Shown here piece after piece: positions 19,641 to 27,518 of a stretch of 52,176 bases of DNA. Numbering within the stretch: the stretch's first letter is position 1; each line of letters begins with the position of its first letter. The position numbers were made by a program, and so were the translations under genes. The notes under the pieces are model-generated. The model had not been told where the DNA came from. It did no database searches and saw only the letters and a list, made by a program, of their open reading frames with translations. The DNA is taken from contig JAQBYG010000005.1 of the NCBI GenBank assembly GCA_027620445.1, positions 1 to 52,176 of the forward strand. The letters are read 5' to 3'. The stretch is from a bacterium (GTDB lineage Bacteria; Patescibacteriota; Microgenomatia; UBA1400; PJMF01).

Positions 19641-20011
19641 TTCAATTGCGAACCGTATTAGCTGTGAGTGACAACAGTGGGCCAAAACGCCTGCGCGTTA
19701 TTCAAGTGCATGGCGGATCACAACGACGTTTCGGTTATATTGGCGATATTGTGGCCGCGTCAGTGATTGCTGCTGATCCACAATCGAACATTAAAAAAGG
19801 TGAAAAAGTGAAAGCCGTGATCGTTCGCACTAGAAAAGAGTTTCGCAGAGCCAATGGCACCTACGTACGATTTGACGACAATGCTGCCGTGATTATAGAG
19901 TCTATGAAGAGTCCTAATCCCATTGGTACTCGTGTATTTGGACCAGTGGCTCGCGAGGTAAAGAATAGAGGCTTTGCAAAAATTGCAAGCTTGGCACCAG
20001 AGGTACTATAA
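19637..20011 (+). CDS. rplN: 50S ribosomal protein uL14
   Basis: A 124-residue L14 at the subunit interface, also the docking site of the silencing factor RsfS. It begins [24 protein letters not shown] and has [32 protein letters not shown] and the [12 protein letters not shown] end. Normal length is about 122. It is coupled to rpsQ by an ATGA overlap. Confidence 0.97.
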   Translation: MIQLRTVLAVSDNSGPKRLRVIQVHGGSQRRFGYIGDIVAASVIAADPQSNIKKGEKVKAVIVRTRKEFRRANGTYVRFDDNAAVIIESMKSPNPIGTRVFGPVAREVKNRGFAKIASLAPEVL

Positions 20012-20013
20012 CT

Positions 20014-20340
20014 ATGAAAGTATTTGTAGGCGACAAAGTACTGGTGACATCGGGTAGAGATAAGGGAATGACCGGAGAGATCACTAAGGTTTTTCCAAAA
20101 GAAAATAAGGTCGTCGTCGCTGGTGCAAATATGTACTCGCGCCATGTCAAACCAAGAGACGGCCAAGCAGGAGAGATCCGCAAGGTAGAGCGACCACTTG
20201 ATATGGGAAAGATAGCGGTCCTCAACGAAAAAGGAAAACAAGACAGAATAGGATTTGAGATCAAAGGTGGGACTAAGACAAGAATTTTTAAGAAATCCGG
20301 AGCTCTAGCACCAGTGGTGAAAGCTGCAAAAAAGAAATAA
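20014..20340 (+). CDS. rplX: 50S ribosomal protein uL24
   Basis: A 108-residue L24, an assembly initiator for the 50S subunit with a KOW motif at the N-terminus (GDKVLVTSGRDKGMTGEI, about 5-22). The middle holds ANMYSRHVKPRDGQAGEI. The end is basic (AAKKK). Its TAA stop overlaps the rplE ATG by one base. Confidence 0.95.
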   Translation: MKVFVGDKVLVTSGRDKGMTGEITKVFPKENKVVVAGANMYSRHVKPRDGQAGEIRKVERPLDMGKIAVLNEKGKQDRIGFEIKGGTKTRIFKKSGALAPVVKAAKKK

Positions 20341-20909
20341 TGACACAACTACAACAACACTACAAAGACACCGTCGTACCAGCACTCAAAAAAGAGATGG
20401 GTGTGCAGAGTGAGTTCGCCGTGCCAAGACTACTCAAGATAGTAGTAAATATGGGCGTGAGTAATCCGCAAGATCCTCGAGCTCGAAAACCAGTTCTAGA
20501 GAATATTGCACAACAGTTCATGGCCATCACGGGTCAAAAACCGAATATTACACTTGCTAAAAAATCTATCGCAACCTTTAAGTTGCGCCAGGGTGACCCA
20601 CTTGGAGTGAGTGTTACACTGCGCGACAACCGCATGTGGCAGTTCTTTGACAAATTACTCGCTGTTGCATTACCTAGAGTGAAAGATTTTCAAGGAGTGC
20701 CAAGTACGAGCTTCGATGGTAATGGCAATTATAGTTTGGGCATACAAGAGCAAATCATTTTTCCAGAAGTAAATTTTGATACAGTCGAGAGCATCAGAAG
20801 TTTTCAGGCAGTGTTTGTTACAACAGCAAACAACAATGCTGATGCCCTGCGATTGTTTACACTACTAGGTATGCCCTTCGTGAAAAAGGAAGATACATCA
20901 GGAAAGTAA
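20340..20909 (+). CDS. rplE: 50S ribosomal protein uL5
   Basis: A 189-residue L5, binding 5S rRNA in the central protuberance. Conserved blocks: VPRLLKIVVNMGV (about 28-40), ITGQKPNITLAKKSIATFKLRQGDPLG (about 63-89) and GNGNYSLGIQEQIIFPEV. It is about 10 residues longer than average at the C-terminus (KKEDTSGK). Start codon overlaps the rplX stop. Confidence 0.96.
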   Translation: MTQLQQHYKDTVVPALKKEMGVQSEFAVPRLLKIVVNMGVSNPQDPRARKPVLENIAQQFMAITGQKPNITLAKKSIATFKLRQGDPLGVSVTLRDNRMWQFFDKLLAVALPRVKDFQGVPSTSFDGNGNYSLGIQEQIIFPEVNFDTVESIRSFQAVFVTTANNNADALRLFTLLGMPFVKKEDTSGK

Positions 20910-20915
20910 TAGAGT

Positions 20916-21146
20916 ATGGCAAAGAAATCTAAAATCGCTAAATCATTACGGCTGTTGCAAAAGCGACGAGAGCTCATTCTCTCTGGAGAGAAAAAATATA
21001 ATCGAGTCTCGACTCGAGGAGTAAATCGATGTAAAATAACCGGCCGACCCAAGGCATATATGCGGTTCTTTGGTTTAAGTAGACTAACATTCAGAGAACT
21101 AGCACTCAAAGGTGAGCTACCTGGTGTTGTAAAGGCAAGTAAGTAA
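20916..21146 (+). CDS. rpsN: 30S ribosomal protein uS14, zinc-free short form
   Basis: A 76-residue S14 of the 30S head. The C-terminal core reads [20 protein letters not shown] and ends near [10 protein letters not shown]. Zinc-type S14 (about 61 aa) has two CxxC pairs; here only the first Cys remains and the others are Ile-Thr and Ser/Thr, as in the longer zinc-free type (about 89-101 aa). The length is between the two classes. Placement between rplE and rpsH is standard. Confidence 0.94.
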   Translation: MAKKSKIAKSLRLLQKRRELILSGEKKYNRVSTRGVNRCKITGRPKAYMRFFGLSRLTFRELALKGELPGVVKASK

Positions 21147-21147
21147 C

Positions 21148-21537
21148 ATGACAGATCCAATCGCAGACTTTCTCATCCGAATCAAGAACGCACTACGTGC
21201 GCATCACACTATAGTGGAGTTGCCGTACTCAAAGATGCGTCACTCCCTTGGCGAAATCTTGGTTCAAGAGGGGTACATTACCAAAATTGAGCAGGTAACT
21301 ACTGGTAAGTTTCCATCTTTGAAAGTCGAGCTGAAGTACAACAATCGTGTCTCAGTTGTAAACGATGTTAAGCGCATTTCGAAGCCAGGTCGCAGAGTGT
21401 ATGCGCCAGCAAACAAAATTCCCCGAGCACTCGGAGGTTATGGCATTACGATTTTATCAACGAACGAAGGATTATTATCAGATAAAGAAGCGCGCAAGCG
21501 TAAGCTTGGCGGAGAACTGCTTTGTCAGGTTTGGTAA
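21148..21537 (+). CDS. rpsH: 30S ribosomal protein uS8
   Basis: A 129-residue S8, a central-domain 16S binder and the spc-operon repressor in enterobacteria. It starts with TDPIADFLIRIKNAL, has the RISKPGRRVYAPANKIPRALGGYGITILST block and ends GGELLCQVW; the GGE-(V/L)LC-x-VW ending is diagnostic. It is 1 nt after rpsN. Confidence 0.97.
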   Translation: MTDPIADFLIRIKNALRAHHTIVELPYSKMRHSLGEILVQEGYITKIEQVTTGKFPSLKVELKYNNRVSVVNDVKRISKPGRRVYAPANKIPRALGGYGITILSTNEGLLSDKEARKRKLGGELLCQVW

Positions 21538-21540
21538 GAT

Positions 21541-22080
21541 ATGTCAAAAATTGGACGCACACCCATCAGCATTCCTTCTGGCGTTACGCTCACTCAGAAC
21601 AATCGTGAAGTGGTTGTTACAGGCCCAAAGGGAGAGCTTACTGTTACGCTGCTTTCTGGTATTACTTTTACCCAAACAGAATCTGAAATCTCTGTTACTC
21701 GAGCAAACGACACGAGACAGAGCAAAGCAAACCATGGTTTAATCCGCAGTTTGTTGCAGAATGCAATTATTGGAGTGAGTACAGGCTATACCAAGACCTT
21801 AAAGCTTGTCGGCACAGGTTATAGAGCGCAGTCCAAAGGTGCTGGTGTTTCACTCGCCTTGGGATACTCTCACCCCATAGTTCAGGAGGCTATCCAGGGT
21901 ATTACCCTTGCTGTTCCAGACACAGAAACAATTATTATCACCGGAATTGACAAGCAACGTGTTGGTCAAATCGCAGCTGAGATTCGCGCAATGCGACCAC
22001 CAGAGCCTTACAAGGGCAAGGGCGTGCGATATGAGGGCGAAGTAGTCAAACGTAAACAAGGTAAGGCAGCCGCAGCATAA
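21541..22080 (+). CDS. rplF: 50S ribosomal protein uL6
   Basis: A 179-residue L6 at the base of the L7/L12 stalk. It starts MSKIGRTPISIPSGV and has both L6 repeats, with the signature PEPYKGKGVRYEGEVVKRKQGK near the C-terminus. Normal length, 3 nt after rpsH. Confidence 0.97.
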   Translation: MSKIGRTPISIPSGVTLTQNNREVVVTGPKGELTVTLLSGITFTQTESEISVTRANDTRQSKANHGLIRSLLQNAIIGVSTGYTKTLKLVGTGYRAQSKGAGVSLALGYSHPIVQEAIQGITLAVPDTETIIITGIDKQRVGQIAAEIRAMRPPEPYKGKGVRYEGEVVKRKQGKAAAA

Positions 22081-22097
22081 AGTTGCAGAATACAACC

Positions 22098-22460
22098 ATG
22101 TCACAAGCATTTCACCATCTTACTACAGACCAAATTCGACAACGCAGAGTGCGTGCGAAGTTGTTTGGCACCGCTAAGCGACCAAGAATTTCCGTACTGC
22201 GTTCAAATAAGAAATTTCAAGTTCAGGTGATTGACGATGGAGCAGGGAAAACGCTGTTTGGTATGCACTCCAAATCACAACAAAAAGTTGGTGATGGTTT
22301 GACCAAGACACAAGTTTCCAACGCATTGGCCAAAGCAGTTGCAGCAGAGTTGCAGAAGAGAAAGATTGCAGCAGCAATCTTTGACCGTGGGCAGTATCCA
22401 TACTTGGGTAGAATTCGTGAGTTTGTACAGACAGTACGTGCAGAAGGCATTACAATATAG
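22098..22460 (+). CDS. rplR: 50S ribosomal protein uL18
   Basis: A 120-residue L18, binding 5S rRNA with L5. The ATG at 22098 is chosen over an in-frame TTG at 22083, since the family begins close to the RRVRAKL segment. Further motifs are RPRISVLRSNKKFQVQVIDD, the ALAKAVAAELQKRKI helix and the closing FDRGQYPYLGRIREFVQTVRAEGI. Positioned between rplF and rpsE as usual. Confidence 0.95.
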   Translation: MSQAFHHLTTDQIRQRRVRAKLFGTAKRPRISVLRSNKKFQVQVIDDGAGKTLFGMHSKSQQKVGDGLTKTQVSNALAKAVAAELQKRKIAAAIFDRGQYPYLGRIREFVQTVRAEGITI

Positions 22461-22467
22461 GATTCTT

Positions 22468-23124
22468 ATGGCAGAACAGCACAACCAAGTATCAGAGTAC
22501 GACGAGAAGGTTATCCAAATCTCCCGTGTTTCAAAAAAAACAAAGGGCGGCAGTAAGGTAGGTTTCTCAGTACTCATGGTAGTTGGTGACAGAAAAGGTA
22601 AGGTTGGTGTTGGACTTGGCAAAGCAAAAGACGTGTCTTCTGCAATTCAAAAAGGCATCAAAAAAGCCAAGAAGCGCATGATTGTTGTACCAATCGATGG
22701 CACAACAATTCCATTTCGCATTGTCATGAAAAAAGGTGCGGGGCAAGTTCTTCTCAAACCAGCACCAAAAGGATCTGGAGTCATTGCTGGTGGTCCAGTT
22801 CGTGCTGTGGTCGAAGCAGCTGGCATCCGAGATATTTCGAGTAAAATATTGGGTGCTCAAAACCAGGCGTCAAATGTGTACGCGACTTTTGCAGCTTTGA
22901 CGAGCATTTCGGAAATCGTGCAACTCAAAAATATCTCATTGAAGTCAATTGCTCAGGTAGAGACAGAAGAGGCACAAAAGGTGAAGGAAGAGCAAAAGCG
23001 ATTGAGTGAAGTCAAAAAAGAAGCAGCTGAGCCAAAAAAAGAGGTCAAGCCAGAGGCATCTAAAAAACCGGTAAAAAAAGTGATTGCAAAAAGCCCAGCT
23101 AAAAAAGCAAGCAAGAAGAAATAA
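22468..23124 (+). CDS. rpsE: 30S ribosomal protein uS5 with Lys-rich tail
   Basis: A 218-residue S5, important for decoding accuracy. The ATG at 22468 follows AGGA; the frame stays open upstream but that stretch lies inside rplR. Core motifs: [21 protein letters not shown] (about 18-38), [17 protein letters not shown] and [26 protein letters not shown]. After about residue 165 a long Glu/Lys/Pro/Ala tail is added. rplO follows with only 2 nt between, so rpmD (L30) is absent, as known for CPR bacteria. Confidence 0.96.
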   Translation: MAEQHNQVSEYDEKVIQISRVSKKTKGGSKVGFSVLMVVGDRKGKVGVGLGKAKDVSSAIQKGIKKAKKRMIVVPIDGTTIPFRIVMKKGAGQVLLKPAPKGSGVIAGGPVRAVVEAAGIRDISSKILGAQNQASNVYATFAALTSISEIVQLKNISLKSIAQVETEEAQKVKEEQKRLSEVKKEAAEPKKEVKPEASKKPVKKVIAKSPAKKASKKK

Positions 23125-23126
23125 GT

Positions 23127-23576
23127 ATGTCAAGTTTACTCTCCAAGTTACCCCCAAGCTCTATCAAACAACGCAAGCGAGTCGGTCGCGGTTATGGCTC
23201 AGGTGTCGGTGGTCACACTTCTACCAGAGGGCAAAAGGGACAGAAATCACGAGCTGGTGGAAAGACTGCATTATGGTTCGAGGGTGGACAGTTGCCACTC
23301 ATCAAGCGCATGCCAATGCTGCGAGGCAAAGGTCGTTTCGTCTCTTTCGGCAAGCGAGTTGAGCTTTCATTGAAAAAACTGAATCTTGTCTCTGCCACAA
23401 AAGTCACGCTCGAGACACTGAAGTTAGAAAAACTCGTGAGCTCTCGTGCACAAGCAGTCAAAATTATTGGTACAGGCGAAATCACAAAGAAGTTGCAAGT
23501 GATTGATATTGTCGTCACTCCAGGAGCACAAAAGAAAATTGAAGCAGCAGGCGGTAGTATTACACAGACTACATAA
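23127..23576 (+). CDS. rplO: 50S ribosomal protein uL15
   Basis: A 149-residue L15, a late 50S assembly protein with a glycine-rich N-terminal arm ([22 protein letters not shown], about 17-38) and the [21 protein letters not shown] block. It lies between rpsE and secY as usual, minus the missing L30 gene. Confidence 0.96.
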   Translation: MSSLLSKLPPSSIKQRKRVGRGYGSGVGGHTSTRGQKGQKSRAGGKTALWFEGGQLPLIKRMPMLRGKGRFVSFGKRVELSLKKLNLVSATKVTLETLKLEKLVSSRAQAVKIIGTGEITKKLQVIDIVVTPGAQKKIEAAGGSITQTT

Positions 23577-23584
23577 CCATAACT

Positions 23585-24868
23585 GTGCAGAGAATACTCA
23601 CCTTCTTCCAAAAAATCTGGTCCGCTCCACAACTGAGAAAAAAACTCCTCTTCACCGCTGGAGTCTTCCTAGTTTTTCGTATATTGGCTCACATCCCGCT
23701 CCCAGGAGTCGACATTGTTCGACTTGGGCAGTTGTTTGATGGCAGTCAGTTTCTGAGCCTACTCAATGTTTTTTCAGGCGGTACCCTTGCACGTTTTTCG
23801 ATTGCTGCCGTCGGCATCAACCCGTACATCACTGCTTCCATTGTGATGCAGTTGGCAGGTATGGTTGTGCCACAACTCAAAGCAATGCAAAAGGATGGCG
23901 AGAGTGGCAGAGAGAAAGTCAATCAATACACTCGCTTACTTTCAGTGCCTCTCGGTATTGTGCAGAGTATTTCTGTCCTTGCGCTGCTGCGTTCGCAAGA
24001 TTTGTTGCTCGCGTCTGATCCTATTATTTTGGGCGTGCTCATTCTTTCTTTGGTCACAGGCGCACTTATTGTTATGTGGCTTGGTGAGCTCATCACACTG
24101 TATGGCATTGGCAATGGTATCTCGATGATCTTGTTTGCTGGCATCATCAGTGAGTTGCCAACCGCAGTTGCCCAGATTTGGTCGCTCACTACAGCCGATC
24201 AATTGATGACAGTTGGGATTTTTCTTGCCCTGTTCCTGTTTGTGATTGCCCTAATTGTGTACATGAACGAAGCAGTTCGTAAAATCCAGATCCAGTATGC
24301 TAAGAGAACGCGTGGTAGCAAAGTGTATGGTGGCCAGAGTACCCACCTGCCTATCAAGGTAAATGTAACTGGCGTGTTGCCGATTATTTTTGCGGTATCA
24401 CTCATGCTCGTTCCTTCGTTTTTGGCGGGCATTCTTACTTCGTCTGGCAACGATACCTGGATTGCATTTGGACAGAACCTCAACATCTGGTTTGCACCAA
24501 CGTCATACATTTACATGGCCGTTTATTTCACCGTTGTTTTGATTTTCTCTTTTTTCTCGGCACTGGTGTTTTTTAACGCCGAAGATATTTCATCAGAGCT
24601 CAAGAAAAGCGGAGCATTTTTGCCTGGTATTCGACCGGGTGCGCCGACCAAAAAATACCTCGAGTTTGTCGTGTCGAGGATCACTTTTGCCGGAGCGCTC
24701 TTTCTTGGTTTTATCGCGGTTCTTCCTTCACTTGCACAGCTTTTGACAAATATTCAATCATTGGCTATTGGTGGTACTGGTGTGCTGATTGTCGTTTCGG
24801 TCATTTTGGAGACGACAAAGCAGGCCGAAAGTATGGTAGTCGAGCAGAACTACGATCAGTACACGTAA
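23585..24868 (+). CDS. secY: Protein translocase subunit SecY
   Basis: A 427-residue channel-forming subunit of the Sec translocon with ten predicted membrane helices. Helix-2 plug region GGTLARFSIAAVGINPYITASIVMQL and the cytoplasmic loop RKIQIQYAKRTRG with GGQSTHLPIKVN are characteristic. The GTG start at 23585 lies 8 nt after rplO. The partner secG is found at 49515-49733 on the other strand. Confidence 0.97.
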   Translation: MQRILTFFQKIWSAPQLRKKLLFTAGVFLVFRILAHIPLPGVDIVRLGQLFDGSQFLSLLNVFSGGTLARFSIAAVGINPYITASIVMQLAGMVVPQLKAMQKDGESGREKVNQYTRLLSVPLGIVQSISVLALLRSQDLLLASDPIILGVLILSLVTGALIVMWLGELITLYGIGNGISMILFAGIISELPTAVAQIWSLTTADQLMTVGIFLALFLFVIALIVYMNEAVRKIQIQYAKRTRGSKVYGGQSTHLPIKVNVTGVLPIIFAVSLMLVPSFLAGILTSSGNDTWIAFGQNLNIWFAPTSYIYMAVYFTVVLIFSFFSALVFFNAEDISSELKKSGAFLPGIRPGAPTKKYLEFVVSRITFAGALFLGFIAVLPSLAQLLTNIQSLAIGGTGVLIVVSVILETTKQAESMVVEQNYDQYT

Positions 24869-24894
24869 GCAGTAATAGCATATAAAGGATGACT

Positions 24895-25431
24895 ATGAAA
24901 ATAGTTCTAATTGGTATTCAAGGTGCTGGTAAATCTACACAGGGGAACATGCTTTCTGAAAAGTACAACGTTCCCTACCTCTCTTCTGGGCACATCTTCC
25001 GAGAAATGGCGAAAGAGAAAACGAAGCTCGGTCGATGGCTCAAAGAGTTATTAAATTCTGGTGCATTGGTACCCGACGATACAACACTCGAAGTGGTTTT
25101 AACCTACCTAAAAAAGCCTGAGTACCAAAATGGTTTTGTGCTCGATGGTTTTCCTCGCACCGTTGCGCAGGCGGAGGCATTTAACGGTTCGATTGATCAT
25201 GTTGTCTATATCAATGTTTCAGACAAAGAGGCGCTCTGGAGAATTTCTGGCAGAGTAGCCGAGCGTGAGGATGAGACACTGGCTGCAATCAGGCAACGGA
25301 TTTCCCTCTTCCACGGCGTCACAACTCCCGTAATCGAGTATTACCGAGAAAAAGGTAAGTTGAGAGAAGTTGATGGTGAAGTTTCGATAGAGGAAGTATC
25401 AGATTTAATAATAAAAGAGATTGAAGCTTAA
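24895..25431 (+). CDS. adk: Adenylate kinase, short-LID type
   Basis: A 178-residue nucleoside monophosphate kinase (AMP + ATP to 2 ADP is the expected reaction). The P-loop is GIQGAGKST (about 7-15) and the NMP-binding DGFPRT motif is present. The LID is very short: GRVAEREDET runs straight on from the helix, so the long or zinc-binding LID of most bacterial Adk is missing, as in eukaryotic AK1 and in UMP/CMP kinases. The usual STGD(L/M)LR is SSGHIFRE. The ATG at 24895 is preferred over 24889 because AAAGGA (24884-24889) overlaps the latter. Position between secY and map supports adk; UMP/CMP specificity cannot be excluded. Confidence 0.88.
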   Translation: MKIVLIGIQGAGKSTQGNMLSEKYNVPYLSSGHIFREMAKEKTKLGRWLKELLNSGALVPDDTTLEVVLTYLKKPEYQNGFVLDGFPRTVAQAEAFNGSIDHVVYINVSDKEALWRISGRVAEREDETLAAIRQRISLFHGVTTPVIEYYREKGKLREVDGEVSIEEVSDLIIKEIEA

Positions 25432-26185
25432 TTCGTCAGCACCAAAGCAACAAGATAAAGTTACTGCTATGCGGCGCGGTGGTCGCATCTTGGCTCAGAT
25501 TCGTGATGAGCTTGCACGTCGAACAACACCAGAGACAACTTTTGAAGAAATAGAAGCCTGGGCTCAGGCTCTGTTGCGAGAGCACAAGGCGAAGCCTAGT
25601 TTTTCTACCGTCCCTGGGTACCACTGGGCTACTTGTGTCATGTTAAATGATGCACTCTGCCATGGCATACCACAGCGTGGTGTCGTGCGAGATGGTGATT
25701 TGGTGACGATCGACATTGGTTTGCTCTGTGACGGGTATCATCTCGATACGACCACCAGTTTCGCTGTTGGCAGCGTCAGCAGTAAGTTGAGAGATTTTTT
25801 GGCAATTGGAAAAAAGAGCCTGAGTTCAGCCATAGCTAAAGTACGTCCGGGAGAGTCGGTATACGGCCTTAGTAAGGCAATGGAGAAAGTGCTTGACGCC
25901 CATGGTTTCGGCGCCGTACATCAGCTCACAGGACATGGAATCGGCAAACAGCTGCATATGGAACCGAGTATTCCTGTGTTAGCAAACAAGGCTGATAAGA
26001 GGGTAATGCTGACTGCTGGGCAGACGCTTGCAATCGAAGTGATGTATACAGCCGGCAGTCCCAACTTGGTGGTAGATGGCGACAAATGGACGTATCGCAC
26101 GGAGGATGGGTCACTTTCTGGCATGTTTGAGGAGACGGTCTTGGTAACAGATTCTGGATATGAGGTTCTGACAAAAAGCCTATAA
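25421..26185 (+). CDS. map: Methionine aminopeptidase, type I
   Basis: A 254-residue metalloprotease that removes the initiator Met. Metal ligands are in place: two Asp in the DIGLLCDGYHLDTTT segment, His in LTGHGIG, Glu in AIEVMY and Glu in the MFEETV segment; the substrate-binding His is in the ALCHGIP block. The usual FEHT motif is FEET. The TTG at 25421, overlapping the adk end by 11 nt, is preferred because the next ATG (25470) would cut off the N-terminal helix. Confidence 0.94.
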   Translation: MKLNSSAPKQQDKVTAMRRGGRILAQIRDELARRTTPETTFEEIEAWAQALLREHKAKPSFSTVPGYHWATCVMLNDALCHGIPQRGVVRDGDLVTIDIGLLCDGYHLDTTTSFAVGSVSSKLRDFLAIGKKSLSSAIAKVRPGESVYGLSKAMEKVLDAHGFGAVHQLTGHGIGKQLHMEPSIPVLANKADKRVMLTAGQTLAIEVMYTAGSPNLVVDGDKWTYRTEDGSLSGMFEETVLVTDSGYEVLTKSL

Positions 26186-26196
26186 TTTGATATAAT
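26168..26196 (+). promoter_or_regulatory. Promoter of infA inside the map 3' end
   Basis: CTGACA (26168-26173), 17-bp spacer, extended -10 TGATATAAT (TATAAT at 26191-26196). Predicted start near 26203, only about 4 nt before the infA ATG at 26207, so the mRNA is nearly leaderless. A second TATAAT lies at 26181-26186. Confidence 0.8.
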
Positions 26197-26206
26197 TACG
26201 AGTTCT

Positions 26207-26536
26207 ATGGGAAAAGTTCAAGATCACAAACGAGCGGCAAAAGGCAGGCGCCAAGTTGACCCAACTCAGCAAAAAGCTGCCGCGATAGATCGATTTGAGG
26301 TCGAGGGTGAGGTTTCTCAGTGTTTGCCTAACACGATGTTTTATGTAAATGTCACACAATCGCAGTATCCCCAAATGGTTGGCAGACAACTCCTCGGCAC
26401 CTTGGTTGGCAAGATGCGTTTGTTCCGAATTCGGGTTTTGCCCGGTGATGCAGTGAAAGGTTACGTATCAAAATATGACCTCAAAAAGATGAAAATAACC
26501 TTTAGATCAACACAAAATGATACGCAGTCAATTTAA
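26207..26536 (+). CDS. infA: Translation initiation factor IF-1, extended
   Basis: A 109-residue IF-1, which binds the 30S A site during initiation. The OB-fold core is clear from FEVEGEVSQCLPNTMFYVNV (about 30-49) through VGKMRLFRIRVLPGD to KYDLKKMKITFR. It has a basic N-terminal extension of about 28 residues, a longer loop before the VGKMR strand, and a short polar C-terminal tail; typical IF-1 has about 72 residues. The ATG at 26207 directly follows a strong promoter, with no room for a Shine-Dalgarno. A shorter start is not available in frame before the core. Confidence 0.9.
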   Translation: MGKVQDHKRAAKGRRQVDPTQQKAAAIDRFEVEGEVSQCLPNTMFYVNVTQSQYPQMVGRQLLGTLVGKMRLFRIRVLPGDAVKGYVSKYDLKKMKITFRSTQNDTQSI

Positions 26537-26539
26537 GTC

Positions 26540-26568
26540 TTTTCAAATTAAGACACACCTGGTATAGT
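26540..26568 (+). promoter_or_regulatory. Candidate promoter of rpmJ-rpsM alpha operon
   Basis: TTTTCA (26540-26545), 17-bp spacer, extended -10 TGGTATAGT (TATAGT at 26563-26568), in the infA-rpmJ gap. Predicted start near 26575, leaving a short leader with GAGGAAG as ribosome site before rpmJ. Confidence 0.55.
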
Positions 26569-26590
26569 TCACCTCTCTTGAGGAAGAATA

Positions 26591-26707
26591 ATGAAAGTAC
26601 GTACATCACTAAAAACAATTTGCATAGGTTGCAAGTTTATTCGACGCAAGGGGGTCCTGCGCGTTGTTTGCAAGACAAATGCAAAGCATAAGCAGAGACA
26701 AGGCTAA
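26591..26707 (+). CDS. rpmJ: 50S ribosomal protein bL36
   Basis: A 38-codon gene encoding L36, the smallest ribosomal protein. The zinc-binding pattern is complete: Cys11 and Cys14 (CIGC), Cys27 and the His of the AKHKQRQG ending. The start is an ATG after the ribosome site TTGAGGAAG. The stop is 3 nt before rpsM, the classic alpha-operon arrangement. Confidence 0.96.
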   Translation: MKVRTSLKTICIGCKFIRRKGVLRVVCKTNAKHKQRQG

Positions 26708-26710
26708 GAT

Positions 26711-27118
26711 ATGATTCGTATTGTCGGTATCGACCTTCCAGAACACAAAAAAATTCGCTATGCACTGCGTAGTATTTTTGGTGTGGGCGATGCTCGATCC
26801 AAGAATATTCTTACCGAAGCACATGTCGATGAGCACAAACGAACGAGAGATCTCACCACAGATGAGGTAAACCGAATTCAAAGAGCTTTGGACAGGTTCC
26901 AAACAGAAGGAAACTTGCGCAGAGAGATCAATGACAACATCGATCGTCTCAAGAGAACCCGCGCGTACCGAGGCCTACGACACATTGCTCATTTACCAGT
27001 ACGAGGACAGCGAACTCGTACCAATTCACGAAGCGCTCGTGGTGGTGGTAAGAGAAAAACAGTCGGTTCGCTCAGTAAAGAAATGGCAGCAAAGCTAGAA
27101 GAACCAGCGAAAAAGTAA
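26711..27118 (+). CDS. rpsM: 30S ribosomal protein uS13
   Basis: A 135-residue S13 of the 30S head, bridging to L5 and contacting the P-site tRNA with its tail. It begins IRIVGIDLPEHKKIRYALRSIFGVG and has NLRREINDNIDRLKRTRAYRGLRHIAHLPVRGQRT followed by TRTNSRSARGG. About 15 residues are added at the C-terminus (Glu/Lys/Ala). Confidence 0.97.
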   Translation: MIRIVGIDLPEHKKIRYALRSIFGVGDARSKNILTEAHVDEHKRTRDLTTDEVNRIQRALDRFQTEGNLRREINDNIDRLKRTRAYRGLRHIAHLPVRGQRTRTNSRSARGGGKRKTVGSLSKEMAAKLEEPAKK

Positions 27119-27121
27119 CGT

Positions 27122-27517
27122 ATGGCAAATATAACAAAAGCACCAGTCAAAAATAAAAAAGCACGATTAGTTTCGAGTGGTCGCATGTATGTGACCGCAA
27201 CTTTTAACACGACACTCGTTAGTATCACCGATGAGCAAGGCAATGTGCTTTGTTGGTCGTCTGCCGGAGAAGCTGGTTTTACCGGTTCTCGTAAATCGAC
27301 GCCATATGCTGCCACAATCACTCTGGAAAACGCAGTCAATAAAGCTCGCGTTTTTGGTATGCAAAACATGGACCTCTTTATTAAGGGTCCAGGTCCAGGC
27401 AGAGATGTCGCACTTCGAGTTCTTAAAGCACAGGGAATTCGCGTTAGTTTGATTGCTGATATGACACCTTCGCCACACAACGGTACTCGACCACGGAAAG
27501 CTAAGCACAACAAATAA
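27122..27517 (+). CDS. rpsK: 30S ribosomal protein uS11
   Basis: A 131-residue S11 of the 30S platform. Core motifs: FNTTLVSITDEQGNVLCWSSAGEAGFTGSRKSTPYAA and the GPGPGRDVALRVLKAQGI segment, ending in the TPSPHNGTRPRKAKH motif. It is 3 nt after rpsM and 1 nt before rpsD. Confidence 0.97.
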   Translation: MANITKAPVKNKKARLVSSGRMYVTATFNTTLVSITDEQGNVLCWSSAGEAGFTGSRKSTPYAATITLENAVNKARVFGMQNMDLFIKGPGPGRDVALRVLKAQGIRVSLIADMTPSPHNGTRPRKAKHNK

Positions 27518-27518
27518 T

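Noticed and set aside
22339-22467. Longer start for rpsE inside rplR
   Set aside because: The translation of this stretch does not resemble S5, and a proper ATG with AGGA lies at 22468.
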